Part shown: positions 40,101 through 52,120 of the stretch, in pieces
Numbering within the stretch: the stretch's first letter is position 1
Layout: each line of letters begins with the position of its first letter
Assembly (NCBI GenBank): GCA_037576195.1
Contig: CM075102.1
Location: forward strand, 18,286,745-18,350,744
Direction: 5' to 3'
Origin: Phytoseiulus persimilis
Taxonomy: Eukaryota; Arthropoda; Arachnida; Mesostigmata; Phytoseiidae
Length of the DNA: 64,000 nucleotides
Translations under genes and position numbers: made by a program
Notes under the pieces: model-generated
What the model saw: the letters and a program-made list of their open reading frames with translations, nothing else
Told to the model about the DNA's origin: nothing
The model's database searches: none

Positions 40101-43100
40101 GGATGCCTCCTTGCTATCTGCCGATCCAAAACAGGCTACCACTGCCGTCGGAGTAGTATTCCCCAGTTCTGGGAACCTCGGTCAGCTCTCGGAAGACTGG
40201 AGCCCTGGCTTTGGAGCTCTATACCCGACTTCAAATTCATGGAGTCGACGAAGTCTGTGTCTACCCTAGTCACTCATCACGATGATCGGCTCTTTGGTAG
40301 GCCCGGTCACAGGCGCGTAGACAGCCTTTTAACCTTGAGCGCCAGAGCTTGAGTAGAGGTCAGAGTCTTAAGCCTGGCCAGCGGCTAGATTCCTTCGCAA
40401 GACGCGGCAGTTGCCATGATCGGGCCAGAATCAATTTATCACAGCTCCTGTCGTCCATGTGTTCCCGACTGAAATCAGATATCAATCGAGCTTGTCGAGG
40501 ATTCCCGTCGGTATCGAAACACTCATCTCCATTCCGATTTCCTCCCTGCCCAGGGGAGAACGAAAATAACGTTGGTTCAGAGTCATGCTGAGCACAGCGG
40601 TCTCACACTCGAGCGAGATTCATTGCTATTAAAGTTAGTTAGCCTGATTTTCCGTCAGTTGACTCAAGTGTGCCTCCTGCTTCCGATCACAAGTCTGTTC
40701 CGTTTCAGCGACGCAGCTCTTTCCCCGAACTCTTGTTCAGACAAGGAGAGCGTCCAGAGTTTCGGCGGGAGGCGACCGAGCGACGACTTCGAGATGAATC
40801 GGAAAATCGTCCAGGAATGGCGCAGTCGGTGAGCAAAATTCGATCTTACAGCGGAACTTTGTTCCCGACCTGAAACTGAAGTGTGAAGTGCGGCGATAGC
40901 TGGGGAAGTTCAGGGAATCGAATCACGATGGCTCAGGCGAATCGAGCAGCAAGAGTCAACTGCGCGAGCACCTTTCCAGGGTGCTTCCTCCGCTGAGTCT
41001 ATTCCTCGTCTAGCTTTCTTGTCACGCCACCAGAGGCGAATTCGTTCTCGTCTAAGAGCTGTCTGTCGGGAAAATAATGCGAGGCTCGATCCGGTTCCGC
41101 CTCGCCCAGTTTTCGCGTCACTCTCCGGAGCAGCTCCAGCATTCTCTCTTTCCAAACTTCGAGGAATTTTCCCGAGATGATATAGCGGCCAGGAGTCTCG
41201 AGGCTGATTCAAAAGTGGAAAACTCCCTCGCGTGATCACGACGAGAACATTTGTTTCCCGGGTCTGCAAGGGATTGAGTTCTCTGAGTTCGCTCGCTGCG
41301 TAAACCATCTAGGAACGAAACACGCAAGATGTGAGTGGAGGGCAGCAGGAGATTCCGTCGAAGCAGAAGGACGACAAGATTTTAATGTTTCTCTCGGCGC
41401 GTGCTACTCTGCTGGACGGGAATGAGTCCCCTGAGCGGGCTCCCTACCACTGAGTTCCTTCATTGTGGAGCATCTTCAAACCCGGTGCGACCATTTGACA
41501 GAGCTATGTTTGTGAAAGCAGATCCGGAATAACTCCTCGCTGGAATGTCCGGAACAGTGGCGTTCTTCATCGAATAGCTGACCACGTGATGAACTTTTCA
41601 AAGAGAGAAGATCACGATGTTCATCCACCACAGGGAGGGTCGTGAGAGCGTGGTTTCAAGACCGCAAGCGGAAGTTTTCATCCTGTCTTGCCCAAGGTCT
41701 TACAAAATCTGTCTCGCACATCGGGAGACTGACTCTGTGACGAGCGTCTGGAAAAAAGCCGCAGAGTGGTCTCAGCGAGCACTGAAGCTCTGTCGACTGA
41801 GTTTTTTTCGACAGGAAAAAATCCAGATGCGAAAACAACGTGTCGAGAATCAAGATCCCACCTGAACCGGTCCGGAACCGTTTTTTCTCGAACTTCGCGT
41901 GAGCGATCGCAGGGAACTCCAAGGAGGGTCCAGAAAACTCATGATCGTTACGGTTCTCACCCTCCACAAATGGTTATACCACGCTGCCTCCAAAACTATC
42001 CAGCAGAAATCCGTTCCGAAGAAACCCACTCCGCCGAAAACTTCGTTGATCCAGTCGGAGGTTGATTCGGCGGCAACTAAATGATTTCGGCGCTGGATGA
42101 CTGCCTGCGCGTCATATTTTAGAGATTCCACGGAGTTACCGCACAGCAATAATGAATTCTCGGGTATGGTCTGCCAACTGCCCTGGGGGAAAGGCCCTTC
42201 TGACCCCCACATTTGTAACTCAACTTCAGACAGGGGGAACAGAAAACCCTGCGATCTCCATATGGATATTGTCGCACCCAATCACCAAGAGGAATCAGCA
42301 GCAATCAATCGAGAGTGCACGGCTGAGACTGCGGACACCCGATCAAGCGCGCTCCGGACGGGCATCAACGAGGGCCGCTGTCCCTTCAAGTTAACCTGCG
42401 ACGCGGGAAGATGAGTTTCCACCCGAGTGGGTTTCTACGAGGGAGATTCCTGAGGAGGGCTTTTCGGGAATGTGGGGCGACATGCAGCATTTTTCAAATT
42501 GTAGGGTCGTTTCCTCGACAACTGTCTAAATCCACAATGTCGAGTCGACGCGGCTTTTGGAGAATCAGCGGAGTGCCTCTTCTGGAATGAGAATTTCCCC
42601 GAACAAGCCGACGTAGGACTGAAGGCCGACTCGGTAACCCCACTTGGTTAGCTTCGGGGGCTCCTCAGTGTTCGGATTGGATGTCGGAGCGATTTCCAAA
42701 TTCGCTGACGAAGATGCCCTCGAGTTGCTCCCCTTTCACGCTCGAGCCCCGCTCCCAGAGAGCTCCGGAAGAATTCCACGATGACGTCACCTGAGCATCG
42801 GATTTCTAAATTTAGTTTCCGTCTCCACTGAACGAACCCTGCGATTTCCGCCCGAGTCAAAACACCTTTGCGCTCATCGTTTTCTTGGTTTTTCCTTCGA
42901 AAGATCAAACGAATGAGCGAACTTCTGCTCACATTACAGGTTCACTAGGAATTGAAAGAGGAGAAGAAAACTGACTCTCAGTCACCAGCTCTCAGAGGAC
43001 TCATCCGGACAAAACTCATTTTGGGAGGAGTGTTTTCGCAGAAGTCGTTCTGATGGTAACAGCGATGCATCATCGTTTGTGCCAGATCCGTGGGGAGGCT

Positions 43101-46100
43101 TCTGAATCGACATCGAGAATAATGGTGGGGGAGAAATCATGAAAAATTCAAGCCTCGTGGAAGATCAATCTCTCGTGAGTCGAAACATCCACGTCTCGAC
43201 GGACCATACCGCGGCTCCTTTTGCTCCCCCGGATCAGGTTTCAACTTCCCGAACTGAACGGGTGGAGAGAATTCTGCGTTCGGTGCCCTCGCCGGATTCC
43301 GCAAAAGTGTACATCGGGTCTCAGCGAAGAAACAAACAAAGGAAAGAAGAAGACGATTTGATGAAAGAGTAGACAAAGCAGCGAACAAAAGCACATCCGC
43401 CCCTCGCTCTGTCCCGAAAAGGCATGCCAGACGAGCAAGGCAATGTTTGCGCAGGCAACGCGGTTGAGAGACGCTCAAGCTCTGGTCTCCCCTGCCTGCC
43501 TGACTGCGGGAACTTTGGACACTGCACACCCCTCATATCTGACCCTCCATTGACGCTGTTCCGAGCGCAAGGTCAGGGGATGAGAGGTAGATGCGATCCG
43601 CATCGCTCACGCTCCTAATAGAGGAGTGGTTCTCATGGTTCCCAATCTGCTTGCGCCTCAGACCCCGATACGTGCTGGGGTAAACATCCCGGGTACTGGC
43701 TGGATTCTCGCTGGTGACCACCCGGAGACCGGATTGGTTTCGTACGGAAACGGAGGCCTCGATTGGGGGGCAAGAACCTGCTCAACGATAACTTGGATTT
43801 GCGTTTTGCTCACGACCGGTATGCAGCTAAGCACGTCCAAAGCTGACGTATCCATTTTAGAAATCGCCGCTCCTGCGTGTGAGAGAGTGGCATTTCAATC
43901 TCGAAAACACAAAGAGCTTGCGCGACGAGGTCTCACGGGTCATGCGGAAGGCTACATGGCGTGAAGTTTCGCTTCGCAATGCTCATGTTTCGGGGGGATT
44001 TTTTTCATGGACTAGCGCTGCTTTTCCCATTCTGAAAACGACTGGCTTTCAGACTGGTTCCATATGAGCGGCGAATCACGAGGTCACATCGTGAGGTTAT
44101 CCGCCACGATACGAAGCTGATCTTATTTCATGCATTTCAGCTCTGATGATGATTCCTCTGATTCGGACTCGGTCACCTCAGACGATTTGGCGACAATGTC
44201 TTGCGAACGACCGGGAAACGCGTTCGTTGGAGCCGGTGAGGACCAGTTGGATAACGAGAAAGTTTTCTCAAATGCCACTACGTGCTCTGATATCGCTCAA
44301 TTCGACGTTGCTGACAAGGAAATTCCAAATGGTAAGTTCAAGTGCAGGAATTCGCCGACCTCAAGCGACTTTTATCCGTCGCTGTTCGGACATGCGAATG
44401 TCTGCATGCAAACACGCAGCTCGCCCGAGTTCGACCGTCCCACTCTCTGCGTTATAAGAATAGAGTTCCCGGCTGCTGACGACTGCTACAGTGCATCTAA
44501 CTTCTGACACCAGTAACCGAGCTAATTCAGATCACAGCCACAAGCTCGAATAAATCCTCTCTGAATTTAGAATTCCACTCCGAGCTCACCGAGTCAAGGT
44601 CATCGCTCTCAATGAACTCATCGCGAGACGAGGGTGGCCCGATCCGTTGGCCTCCTACTTACTAAGTCATTCAGATCGCTCCATTCCATTCTGCAGATGT
44701 GCACGCTCCCGATTCGGGGATCGGACCCGAGGAAGTCACAGCGGCGCTGGAGTCGATGATCTTGGACCTCAACCAGCTGGAAGACGTTTGGCTGGAGAAG
44801 AAGGGCTCCGTCACGCCGGAAATCCACGTCATAAAGAGTGAAGACACCCAGCCGGAGACCGATCAGGCCGAGAGCCAACAGCAACAGTCACAGGACACCG
44901 TGAATATCGATGTGAACGTGAAGCTTTTGACGCGTTCAGCAACAAACTCGAGCATCTCAGCATCCACCCTCAGCAACCGAGATCCGAACTCGATACGCTC
45001 GACACCCGTCGGTAGCCCTGAAAGCAGTCCGCAAACCATGTGAGTGAAATCACGCTGGGGTGCTAATCCCTCAATCGAAACCGAGACTCCATTGAGAGAA
45101 CGAGCACCTTAAATTCGTCGACCCTTCCACACTTTCGAGGCTCGGAGATCGAGCTCACGATATTCGCTGAAACTCCAGTCCAGTTTCCAGACGCGAGATT
45201 CGGTCGGGAACCAACACGCACTCCTTTCTTGTTCTGAGTCCCCGACTGCACTTTCGATTTTGCATTCGGAGACTCTTCATACGAGGATCTTGATAATGAG
45301 TTCAGCAATGTCGCTTGGGCGGAGGCCGGAATCCGAGACATGCTTCCCTCGTTTCAGAAGGAAGAAGTATGTCATAGTGGAGGGAACCCCGGAGGACTTC
45401 GCAAGACGCCACAATTTATATTTCCCGGAACCAACCTCAACAAACTCATCGCGATGCGTCACTCCGTCGAATCCCACAAATAACGTATTTTCGGTAGACT
45501 TATCACAAATGAAATCGATGAAGCTATTTTTTTCGAACATTGATGCAACCTGCGGCCAGCTCGTGATCGCCTCGCGAGAAAGCCAATACAAGATCTTCCA
45601 CTTCCATCACGGAGGACTCGACAAACTTGCCGAAGTTTTCAAGGTGGGTGTTAACCTTCACCTCCCACTCTCGAAGCTCTCGTAAAATCCCCTTACTTGA
45701 TCCATGAGCTCTTCCTTAGAGGAACGATGGAAAAAGTAGGATCTGGGCGAATTCATCGGCACAACCAAGTTGGAGGGACAATAGTTCGTTTTTCGCCAAA
45801 ACAGTCTAGTCATGAGGCATAACTGCCGTTGAACCTCGTTCGCAAGCACGCAGTCTCACGGCAGGAATTCGTTCCCGAGATATCCAGGATGAGCGGATGA
45901 CAGTGATCTCCAGAGACTGTCACGCAAGCTTCCTGAAAGATTGGCCGATCCAGGCCATCGAACCTTCGCTCTGAGATCGCGCTGACAATGGCCGTCGAGA
46001 TGGAGAAGTCTCGGTGGGAAACATTTCGTCTGAAGGCAGCACGAATGCACAGAGATATTCCGAAAAGAAGAGAGCGCGAGATGCGAGCAAAACACGAAAC

Positions 46101-49100
46101 GTTGCTATGATGAAGGAAGCCATGAAGTCAGAGAATGATGTCGTTGTGGTGTGTTTTTCGCTGCACAGCGACCTTCCGCTAGAACGGAACGAAACGAGAA
46201 CGGGACAAAATTGAGGATGGAATGAAAAAAGAACAAAAGCGAGCAGGGAGCTTTGACCTCCAAGTGGAGAGGAAGTGGAATGAGTGCTCCACATCTTCTC
46301 GCTCAGAGGATGACCGAACCATATGTTGAACGAAGAGACAGAGGAAACCACGGGCACAGAATATGGAGCTGAATCCAGATCCGCCAAAACGCAGTCCGGG
46401 AGAGGAGAGCCATCGTTATCACCCCCTCCCCTCAGATGCCGCAAACTCATTGCTGGCAGCTCGAGTCCTTCTGCGGCTCTTCCACGCTTCTTCATATAAC
46501 AGCCGACTATTCGAAGATGTTCTTGAACACAACGCTTGTAGGATAGAAGATTGGAGCCAGTTCTTTGCAACGGAAATTCCGGTGGTTTCGAATGAAGGAT
46601 ATGGCCGAGCGCGGTCTTGACCTCATGTCTCGATTACATAAGCTACCACAACCAAGCGCACATCTCAGTGCAAGCTCTCATCTGTACTCTCACTCAGTTC
46701 TTCCCCACCACATAGGTTTCGGAGTACATGCAGACGATTCCATCGCCTATGGGTCTTTGGGAATTCGCTTTGTGGGAGGGAGCGGATTGCGTTTCGGCGG
46801 CGCGCCCCTGAGCATAGGACGGATGAGTGATCCTAGCGTGACGCAGGACCGACGGAACCGTTTGTTGCTGACCGATTGATCACAACGACCAAGGGCGAAC
46901 AGGACCGAATGCGCGCCTGACGATCATCTCACAAAACTCTCGCGTACAGACTGTTAGACCGCTCCGGCCAGCACTGCGAACTGGAAGGGTGAGGCGAACG
47001 AACGCTACTTGAGAAAGTTTCGTGAGGCGTTAGGCTGGGGCGAACAAGAAGTCTGCAGGCGGTGCCAGGCGAGGTAAGAAGTATGTTCGCACGCCGTCGG
47101 CCGCTCTTCGCGTCACGCGATAAGCAATGCGGTGTCGCCCAGCCCCTGCGACCTCCGGTGGCTCCCGTGCTCTGCCACCCTCGACGAGAGGCCTTGGTTC
47201 GATCTCTGCTGCCTGCTCTCGCCGCTTAGGAACATCGCACGACGGCGCTGTCTATGAGCTTGACATTTCGTGGATGCGCGACAGGTGACCGAACTGAGCG
47301 CAATATCACGCTGCCGACTGCCTTAGAAAGTAGGAGCTCAGCAGCGGAACTCTCGCAATAACAATTACATGGCTCATAAGCTTTACTACTGACGTACAGC
47401 CTGAGCCTCCACTACGAGCCAGGCCTCCAATTTTATGTGTCGCCTCTCTCTGTGGGGTCTGAGCGTAGAACGTCAAAGCAGACGATCCCGATGGGACTCG
47501 CAGACTCGTGGCTTCTGAGGTGTATTTTAACGAAGTTCTCCAAGCGCATGCGAGCAGCCTCCACGGCCCAAGGAGCTCCGCTGCCGGTTCTGGCACGTGA
47601 ACACGAACCGAGCCCTCGGATCCGGATGGAGTTTTCCATGGGGTGACGGCATACATCCAGATGCTCTACAGTCATCCGTACATGTCGAAGCTCACATCTC
47701 AGAAATGTACATGTGCGGAAAACGGTGTTTGCGTTGTGTTGCTGGACGAAGCCCTTGGAACGAGACGTGAGAAGTTCAGACTAACAACCTCCGCCACTGC
47801 GTGCCCGTACAGGGCACGAAGAAACCACTCGAACGTCCCCAAGCATTGTTGTTAGCGAGTCGCACAACAGCATAGATCAGCTGTTTCTTGAAACTCCCCG
47901 GTGGGACATTGCAGGAAGCGTTTCCCACGCACTGTGTCCTCAGTGAGCGAGCGAGAGCGACGGAATCTGTCCGCAACCTCCTGGGCTCCGCTTGCGATTG
48001 CTTTCCTCACCAAGAGGTCTCGCAAGGACCCTGTCCTATCACAGTCCCGATCATGAACTCGATGCAACCACTGTCCGGAGTGTCGATTGCTTCTGGTTTC
48101 GTGGAAAAAACTCAGTCTCGGGGATTTGCCTCGAATTTCCGTGGAACGAGTCCCAGGATACATGTATCCTCTCAAACCGCCCTCTGAGCTACCTCAAGCG
48201 CGACGATGTGAACTTAGTCGCGAGAATCCATTCAAGGTCACTTGCCTTGAATGGCTCGTTTCCCACATTTCCTGCAAACACGTCAACATTTCACGTATGC
48301 TACAACGAATCCAACCCAAGCGATATGCGATGCACAACGAGACGTGAGGTCTCCCGACACCGCTGGACCGGTTCATCTGTAACGGAAAGCTGTCGAAATC
48401 CGGGTGATCGATGACAAATCTGCTCGCAGCCGCGCTTCTCCTGGGAAGAACCCAATCATTCGAGAGCATAGAATCACCTACAACGCCCTTCGATGCTCTC
48501 CAGCCTTTCTCGAGGCCCTAGCGCGGTAAAAACATCGGATGTCCACCTACCAGGTGTCCCCTTCCGGACAAGACTCGGAAACTGTCACAGGGTTAACTCC
48601 ACAGCGAGCTTCATTCACAGAACTTGAGTTGGCGCTGCGTCAGCTGCACCTCCCCAGCGAGGAATCGCAGCGGGTATCCTAGTCGTTGTTTTTGAGAGAC
48701 CTGTGAAGCTCGCTCCAGCGGTCAAGATTAGCTCCAGCTCGGTCGTGGGATTTCGAAGTCAATTTTCTAGCTCATACGCCCCTTGGATGGTCGGATTTGA
48801 ACCGGCCCCCGGTCCTAGGAATTCCACGCAAGCGTGAATCCGCGAGGATATTTTTTCCGCTTATGAGGCAAGTGCGGGGGACGAAGTATGATCAGGGTAT
48901 CGGAATAATCCGGAACACCCAACCTGAAACCGAAAGAGTGGTATCGAGCGAAATCCGTTCGTCGTTCTTCTCGCTTTCCCTTCGCAGGCGATCAAGAGAT
49001 GACATCGACGGAGTCAGAATCGGCAGAAAAAAAAAGCTCTCAAAACAGTAGTCAGCACTCGAATGTCACGCTCCGCCCACCACAGTCCGCTATCTCTTCG

Positions 49101-51227
49101 TTTCAGGATTTCGACTTCCTCATGAAAAGCCGAACGGAAAGAATCCGAGAAGATAAAGATCGCAAAACCATTTCCCAGTTCTTCATATTCAGCAAGCCTC
49201 GTCTCGCGCCCGAAGAATGCCATCCCGAGGAGGATACAGTTCCTCTCTGCGATTTTGACTTCTGGTTCAGTCACGAGAACGAGGATGGAGTTTTCGAGAA
49301 CGAGATCGGGATACGAAAAGCCGTCTTCTTCCGAGGTGCGCCTGCGCATTCGAGACGGTTTTGAATTGACGACAAGATGGGGAAGTGGGAAGCTGAACAA
49401 GATCCCGATCGATTCCTCCGTTACTTTCCAGGCGTGGAGGCTGGCATCCGAAGACATGTCTGGCCTTTCCTGCTTTACGTTTATTCGTTCGAATCCACGC
49501 AAGAGGAGCGCGACCGGATCCGGACGGATAACTACGTAATGTATCAGGACATCAGACGACGAAGAATCCTCATGACCCCCGAGGAGAAAGACAAATTCTA
49601 CAAAGACTACGAATGCACCATCGAGAAGGATGTTGTCAGAACCGACAGGTGAGTCCCGCAATTTCAAGGTGGGATCGACCAAACCGGAGCCGGGAGAATT
49701 CATGGCGCGAGAGGATAGGCAATGTTCATCGCGACACAATTTCAGGAGCAACCCATTCTACGCTGGCGACGACAACATGAACGTGGAAACGATGAAAGAG
49801 ATCCTCCTTAATTACGCTGTTCATAATCCCAGGATAGGGTACACTCAGGTAAGCAGGCATTCGACCTGGTCGCTAAAAGACCCACTGAGAAGGAAAACAG
49901 GATTTCAGCTGGTCGGTCCTCGTTCCGCGCACCTGCCTCCCTCCCTCCCCCGAAATGCGCAGTGCCATCAACACATGAAGCCGATTTCACGCTGTTACAG
50001 GGCATGTCTGACCTGCTCGCGCCGATCCTGTCGGAGGTTCACGAGGAAGCGGAGGCGTTTTGGTGCTTCGCTGGGCTGATGCAGAGAACTTCATTCGTCT
50101 CGTGTCCGACCGATGTCGACATGGACAACAATTTGGTGAGTCACGAAGCTGAGAACTTAGAGTGGCAATTGTAGCCGAACAACGCAAGCTCCCGAGCGTA
50201 ATGGGAGGCTCGTCTCCAATGAGTCCTCCAGAATCTTATCTTCGGGCTTTTCCGACGGAAGTGACTCGTATCGAATATCTTTGAGGGATTAGTTCAGCTC
50301 GGGAACGCGTGTGGACTTTGAAGGCATCGGTCGACCTGAAGCCCTACGATTACTCCGAACGGGTGCGTCCGAGCACAACTGAGTCAGGTTCGGCTCTGAG
50401 TTTTGTTTAGATCGCGGCGCTGTGCCCCCGACATCCCTTGAGCTCGAGCCTCGAGTTATAGCGCTTCTCGTGAATCTCCCAAAGGGAAGCGAGGTTGTGC
50501 AGGCAGAGGGGACGGAGGGGCAGTTGAGATCGAACGAATGTCCCTGCCATGTACTCGGCTCTGATGTATGCGGCCGTACCTTTTCGAGCCCCAAAAGCCT
50601 CACAGCTCGCTTCTATTTCTCTGTCAGAACTATCTCCGAGAACTACTGAAGTTGTTCTGCCCGGCGTTCCACAAGCATCTGTCTCAACACCTCGACGCTC
50701 TCGAGCTCTTGTTCGTGCACCGCTGGATCCTGTTGTGCTTCAAGCGAGAGTTCCCCGCGGATCAGTCGCTGCTGGTCTGGGAAGCGTGTTGGTCGCAATG
50801 GCTGACCACGTTCTTCCATCTGTTCGTTTGCGTCGCGATAATCTGCATCTACGGACAGAACGCCGTCCACCAGAACATGACCCTGGATGAGATGCTCTTG
50901 CACTTCAGCTCATTAGCAATGCACATGGACGCGCGTACCGTCCTCCGCAAGGTTGGTTCCCTCCCTCGTTTCCCGCTCTTAACGGCTCACTCCCACTAAT
51001 CTCGATCGGCGCAACCTCACCTATTGGAATTTTCCCAGGCCCGCGGTCTCGTTTATCAGTTCAGATCTCGACGGAAGATCCCATGCAGTCTCGTGGTGCT
51101 TTGCAGTCAATCAAGCGGCTTCGACTCGACCTGGGACTCTCACAGCATCCCGTCCGTCGAGTGCGTTTGCCCAGGTTTCCACGAAACCGGTCTCTGTGTG
51201 AATCGACGGGATCTCGAGGATTTCTGA
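36917..51227 (+). CDS. TBC1D16: TBC1D16-type Rab GTPase-activating protein, 12 coding exons
   Basis: Model: join(36917..37180, 39625..39767, 40709..40828, 44141..44331, 44697..45039, 45358..45643, 49107..49335, 49432..49648, 49746..49848, 50001..50135, 50628..50951, 51039..51227), 2544 nt, 847 residues. All introns are GT-AG and all phases agree. Established role of the family: TBC-domain GAP; the mammalian protein acts on Rab4A in endosomal receptor recycling. Seen: N-terminal DGEIIFCKNNVCVHP and TWIPN blocks, an acidic Ser/Asp stretch, a Gln-rich stretch, ASRESQYKIFHFHHGG (about residue 430), then the TBC domain from about 525 to 785. I589-x-x-D592-x-x-R595 supplies the arginine finger and Y630-T-Q632 the glutamine finger, so catalysis should be intact. 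Human TBC1D16 is about 767 residues; the extra length lies in the low-complexity middle. The start ATG was chosen because MALNQLVRRAS matches the human N-terminus; the frame is also open upstream. The assignment is by recalled homology and is firm; exact edges of exons 3-5 are less so. Confidence 0.93.
37181..39624 (+). other. TBC1D16 intron 1
   Basis: A 2.4-kb GT-AG intron. It starts with C-runs (37,217-37,225 and 37,239-37,246) and contains a 132-codon open frame at 38,134-38,532 on the plus strand that I do not recognise. Confidence 0.8.
39625..39767 (+). CDS. TBC1D16: TBC1D16 exon 2
   Basis: The acceptor is TTCCGTTTCAG and entry is phase 0. Translation begins VIGCSLLLTWIPNISLQ, matching the family's LILAWVPNS segment that follows the exon 1 block. 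The donor is GA|GTGAGT, leaving phase 2, which exon 3 completes as an Asp codon. Confidence 0.88.
40709..40828 (+). CDS. TBC1D16: TBC1D16 exon 3
   Basis: The acceptor is CCGTTTCAG and the donor CG|GTGAGC. It encodes a non-conserved linker (DAALSPNSCSDKES, then FEMNRKIVQEWRS). It was picked from splice signals and because both phases (2 in, 2 out) fit exons 2 and 4 exactly. It has little homology of its own, so it is the least certain exon. Confidence 0.72.
40829..44140 (+). other. TBC1D16 intron 3
   Basis: A 3.3-kb intron with no recognisable coding or repeat content. The open frames on both strands are of background length. Confidence 0.65.
44141..44331 (+). CDS. TBC1D16: TBC1D16 exon 4, acidic serine-rich
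   Basis: The acceptor is TGCATTTCAG and the donor G|GTAAGT. It encodes SDDDSSDSDSVTSDDL and an acidic linker, matching the position and composition of the human segment around SSFDSDSDTFSS. Exit phase is 1; the next exon completes an Asp codon. Confidence 0.85.
44697..45039 (+). CDS. TBC1D16: TBC1D16 exon 5, Gln/Ser-rich linker
   Basis: The acceptor is CATTCTGCAG and the donor AT|GTGAGT. It encodes a 114-residue low-complexity linker with ESQQQQSQDT and several SP/TP pairs, ending GSPESSPQT. Entry needs two bases and exit leaves two, matching its neighbours. Confidence 0.85.
45358..45643 (+). CDS. TBC1D16: TBC1D16 exon 6, PH/GRAM-like region
   Basis: The acceptor is CTCGTTTCAG and the donor AAG|GTGGGT, phase 0. 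It encodes RKKYVIVEGTPEDF, then VDLSQMKSMKLFF and ASRESQYKIFHFHHGG. The last block is nearly identical to the human protein, where it precedes the TBC domain. Confidence 0.93.
45644..49106 (+). other. TBC1D16 intron 6
   Basis: A 3.5-kb intron joining phase-0 ends. The minus-strand open frame of 216 codons inside it (45,920-46,570) has no recognisable motif and is treated as chance. Confidence 0.75.
49107..49335 (+). CDS. TBC1D16: TBC1D16 exon 7
   Basis: The acceptor is TTCGTTTCAG, phase 0. It encodes DFDFLMKSRTERIRE through QFFIFSKPRLAPEECHPEE to GIRKAVFFR, aligning in length and content with the human segment ending in RKVIFFGG. The open frame extends upstream past another CAG at 48,987, but that acceptor would give the wrong phase. 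Confidence 0.9.
49432..49648 (+). CDS. TBC1D16: TBC1D16 exon 8, arginine finger
   Basis: The acceptor is TTACTTTCCAG and the donor CAG|GTGAGT. It encodes VEAGIRRHVWPFLL, FESTQEERDRIR, MTPEEKDKFY and TIEKDVVRTDR. The last contains the IxxDxxR motif whose Arg (residue 595) is the catalytic arginine finger. Confidence 0.97.
49746..49848 (+). CDS. TBC1D16: TBC1D16 exon 9, glutamine finger
   Basis: It encodes NPFYAGDDNMNVETMKEI and LLNYAVHNPRIGYTQ. YTQ is the YxQ glutamine-finger motif of TBC GAPs. The acceptor is CACAATTTCAG and the donor CAG|GTAAGC, phase 0. Confidence 0.97.
50001..50135 (+). CDS. TBC1D16: TBC1D16 exon 10
   Basis: The acceptor is GCTGTTACAG and the donor TTG|GTGAGT. It encodes GMSDLLAPILSEVHEEAEAF and FWCFAGLMQRTSFVS, a hallmark TBC helix segment. 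Confidence 0.97.
50628..50951 (+). CDS. TBC1D16: TBC1D16 exon 11
   Basis: The acceptor is TTTCTCTGTCAG and the donor AAG|GTTGGT. It encodes NYLRELLKL, FVHRWILLCFKREFP, VWEACWSQW, FHLFVCVAIICIYG and MLLHFSSLAMHM. This is the C-terminal half of the TBC domain, nearly colinear with human TBC1D16. Confidence 0.97.
51039..51227 (+). CDS. TBC1D16: TBC1D16 exon 12 (stop codon)
   Basis: The acceptor is TTTTCCCAG. It encodes ARGLVYQFRSRRKIPCSL, then a Cys-containing tail (IPSVECVCPGFHE) and a TGA stop at 51,225. The human protein has the same ARSLLYQFR...RIPCSL block followed by PAVEC. Confidence 0.95.
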   Translation, partial: ARGLVYQFRSRRKIPCSLVVLCSQSSGFDSTWDSHSIPSVECVCPGFHETGLCVNRRDLEDF

Positions 51228-52120
51228 TCCAGGTTCCAGCCGCAATCGCCAGAGTTCGATGCGGCTCCCGGCTACTCGTGCATGCTGCCCAAAATTACAT
51301 GCGCCGTGCGACTCCGCTAAACAACGCTGCGCGCTCGTTAGACCACGATACCGATATTACTCTGGAGCATTCCGAGATATAATACGACGGCTTACCACGA
51401 ACCAATTCGGGGATTCGTTCAGCCGGCGTAAGTCGCTGAAGTTAAGAGACTTGAATATCCGTAATGGAACTATCACCGTGGCTGGAAACGGACGTCAAGG
51501 TGGGTTCATCAGGATTTCTGTCTCCTCGGCGAAGTTGCAGCGGAGCATGTCTCGACAGTGAGTAGAAGTTCCGATGGAGGACCGCGATCCATGTGGTCAT
51601 GATTCTTGAATTCAAGGAAGGCGAGAACCATTCATTCTTGTCGTGATCCATGCAAGGTTTTGGAAGTGCCAATCTGTGTCGGCCACAGAGTGAGGAACCC
51701 CAACTATGTGATCTAGAAAAGACGAGAATAGAGCAATTTATCCGAGTGGAAGCGATAACAGTGAGAAAGTTCAAATGTTGCGGAGACGAGCCGGTATCGG
51801 AACGGAATATTTATGATGAAGTCGATACTTGTCGAGGAACTCAGCCGGAGAGCGCTGAGCTGAGTGGGCCTGTAGCGCAAGACGGTTCGTAAAATTCTTG
51901 AACAACGAATTATATTCTGGAAGACTAAGCGAGGAAACTACGTATGTACATATTCGAGTTCCGTAGGAGAACAAGTATACACGGATGCTGATGTTGATTA
52001 TCCTTGAGCGAATAACACGTGAAACACTCATCTACCCCTCCTAAGAGCCCCTCACAATTTCCCTCTACATAGATTCATCCAACTGTGATCGAAATAAAAA
52101 ATCTGTTGAAGAACTGCAGA
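51228..52120 (+). other. TBC1D16: Likely 3' UTR of TBC1D16
   Basis: No recognisable coding sequence follows the stop. AATAAA occurs at 52,093-52,098, with a T/G-rich stretch about 40-50 nt downstream, and would give a 3' UTR of roughly 0.9 kb. Placement is inferred from that one hexamer. Confidence 0.4.
52093..52098 (+). terminator. Candidate poly(A) signal AATAAA
   Basis: This is the first canonical hexamer I noticed downstream of the TBC1D16 stop codon. It is followed by further A residues and then TTTGTCTTG. Confidence 0.4.

Noticed and set aside
45920-46570. 216-codon minus-strand frame in TBC1D16 intron 6
   Set aside because: No motif; background length.
47231-47766. Small exons at 47,231-47,285 and 47,703-47,766 in TBC1D16 intron 6
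   Set aside because: They have acceptable splice sites but exit in phase 1, which does not fit exon 7 at 49,107, and they add no conserved residues.
48780-48800. tRNA T-arm-like sequence on the minus strand (GGTTCAAATCC)
   Set aside because: The stem has a mismatch, and no matching acceptor stem or anticodon arm lies at the right distance.
48988-49106. Upstream extension of TBC1D16 exon 7 from the CAG at 48,987
   Set aside because: The frame is open, but entering there after exon 6 (phase 0) would read into TGA within five codons. The acceptor at 49,106 fits both phase and homology.
49014-49751. 245-codon minus-strand frame
   Set aside because: Antisense shadow of TBC1D16 exons 7 and 8.
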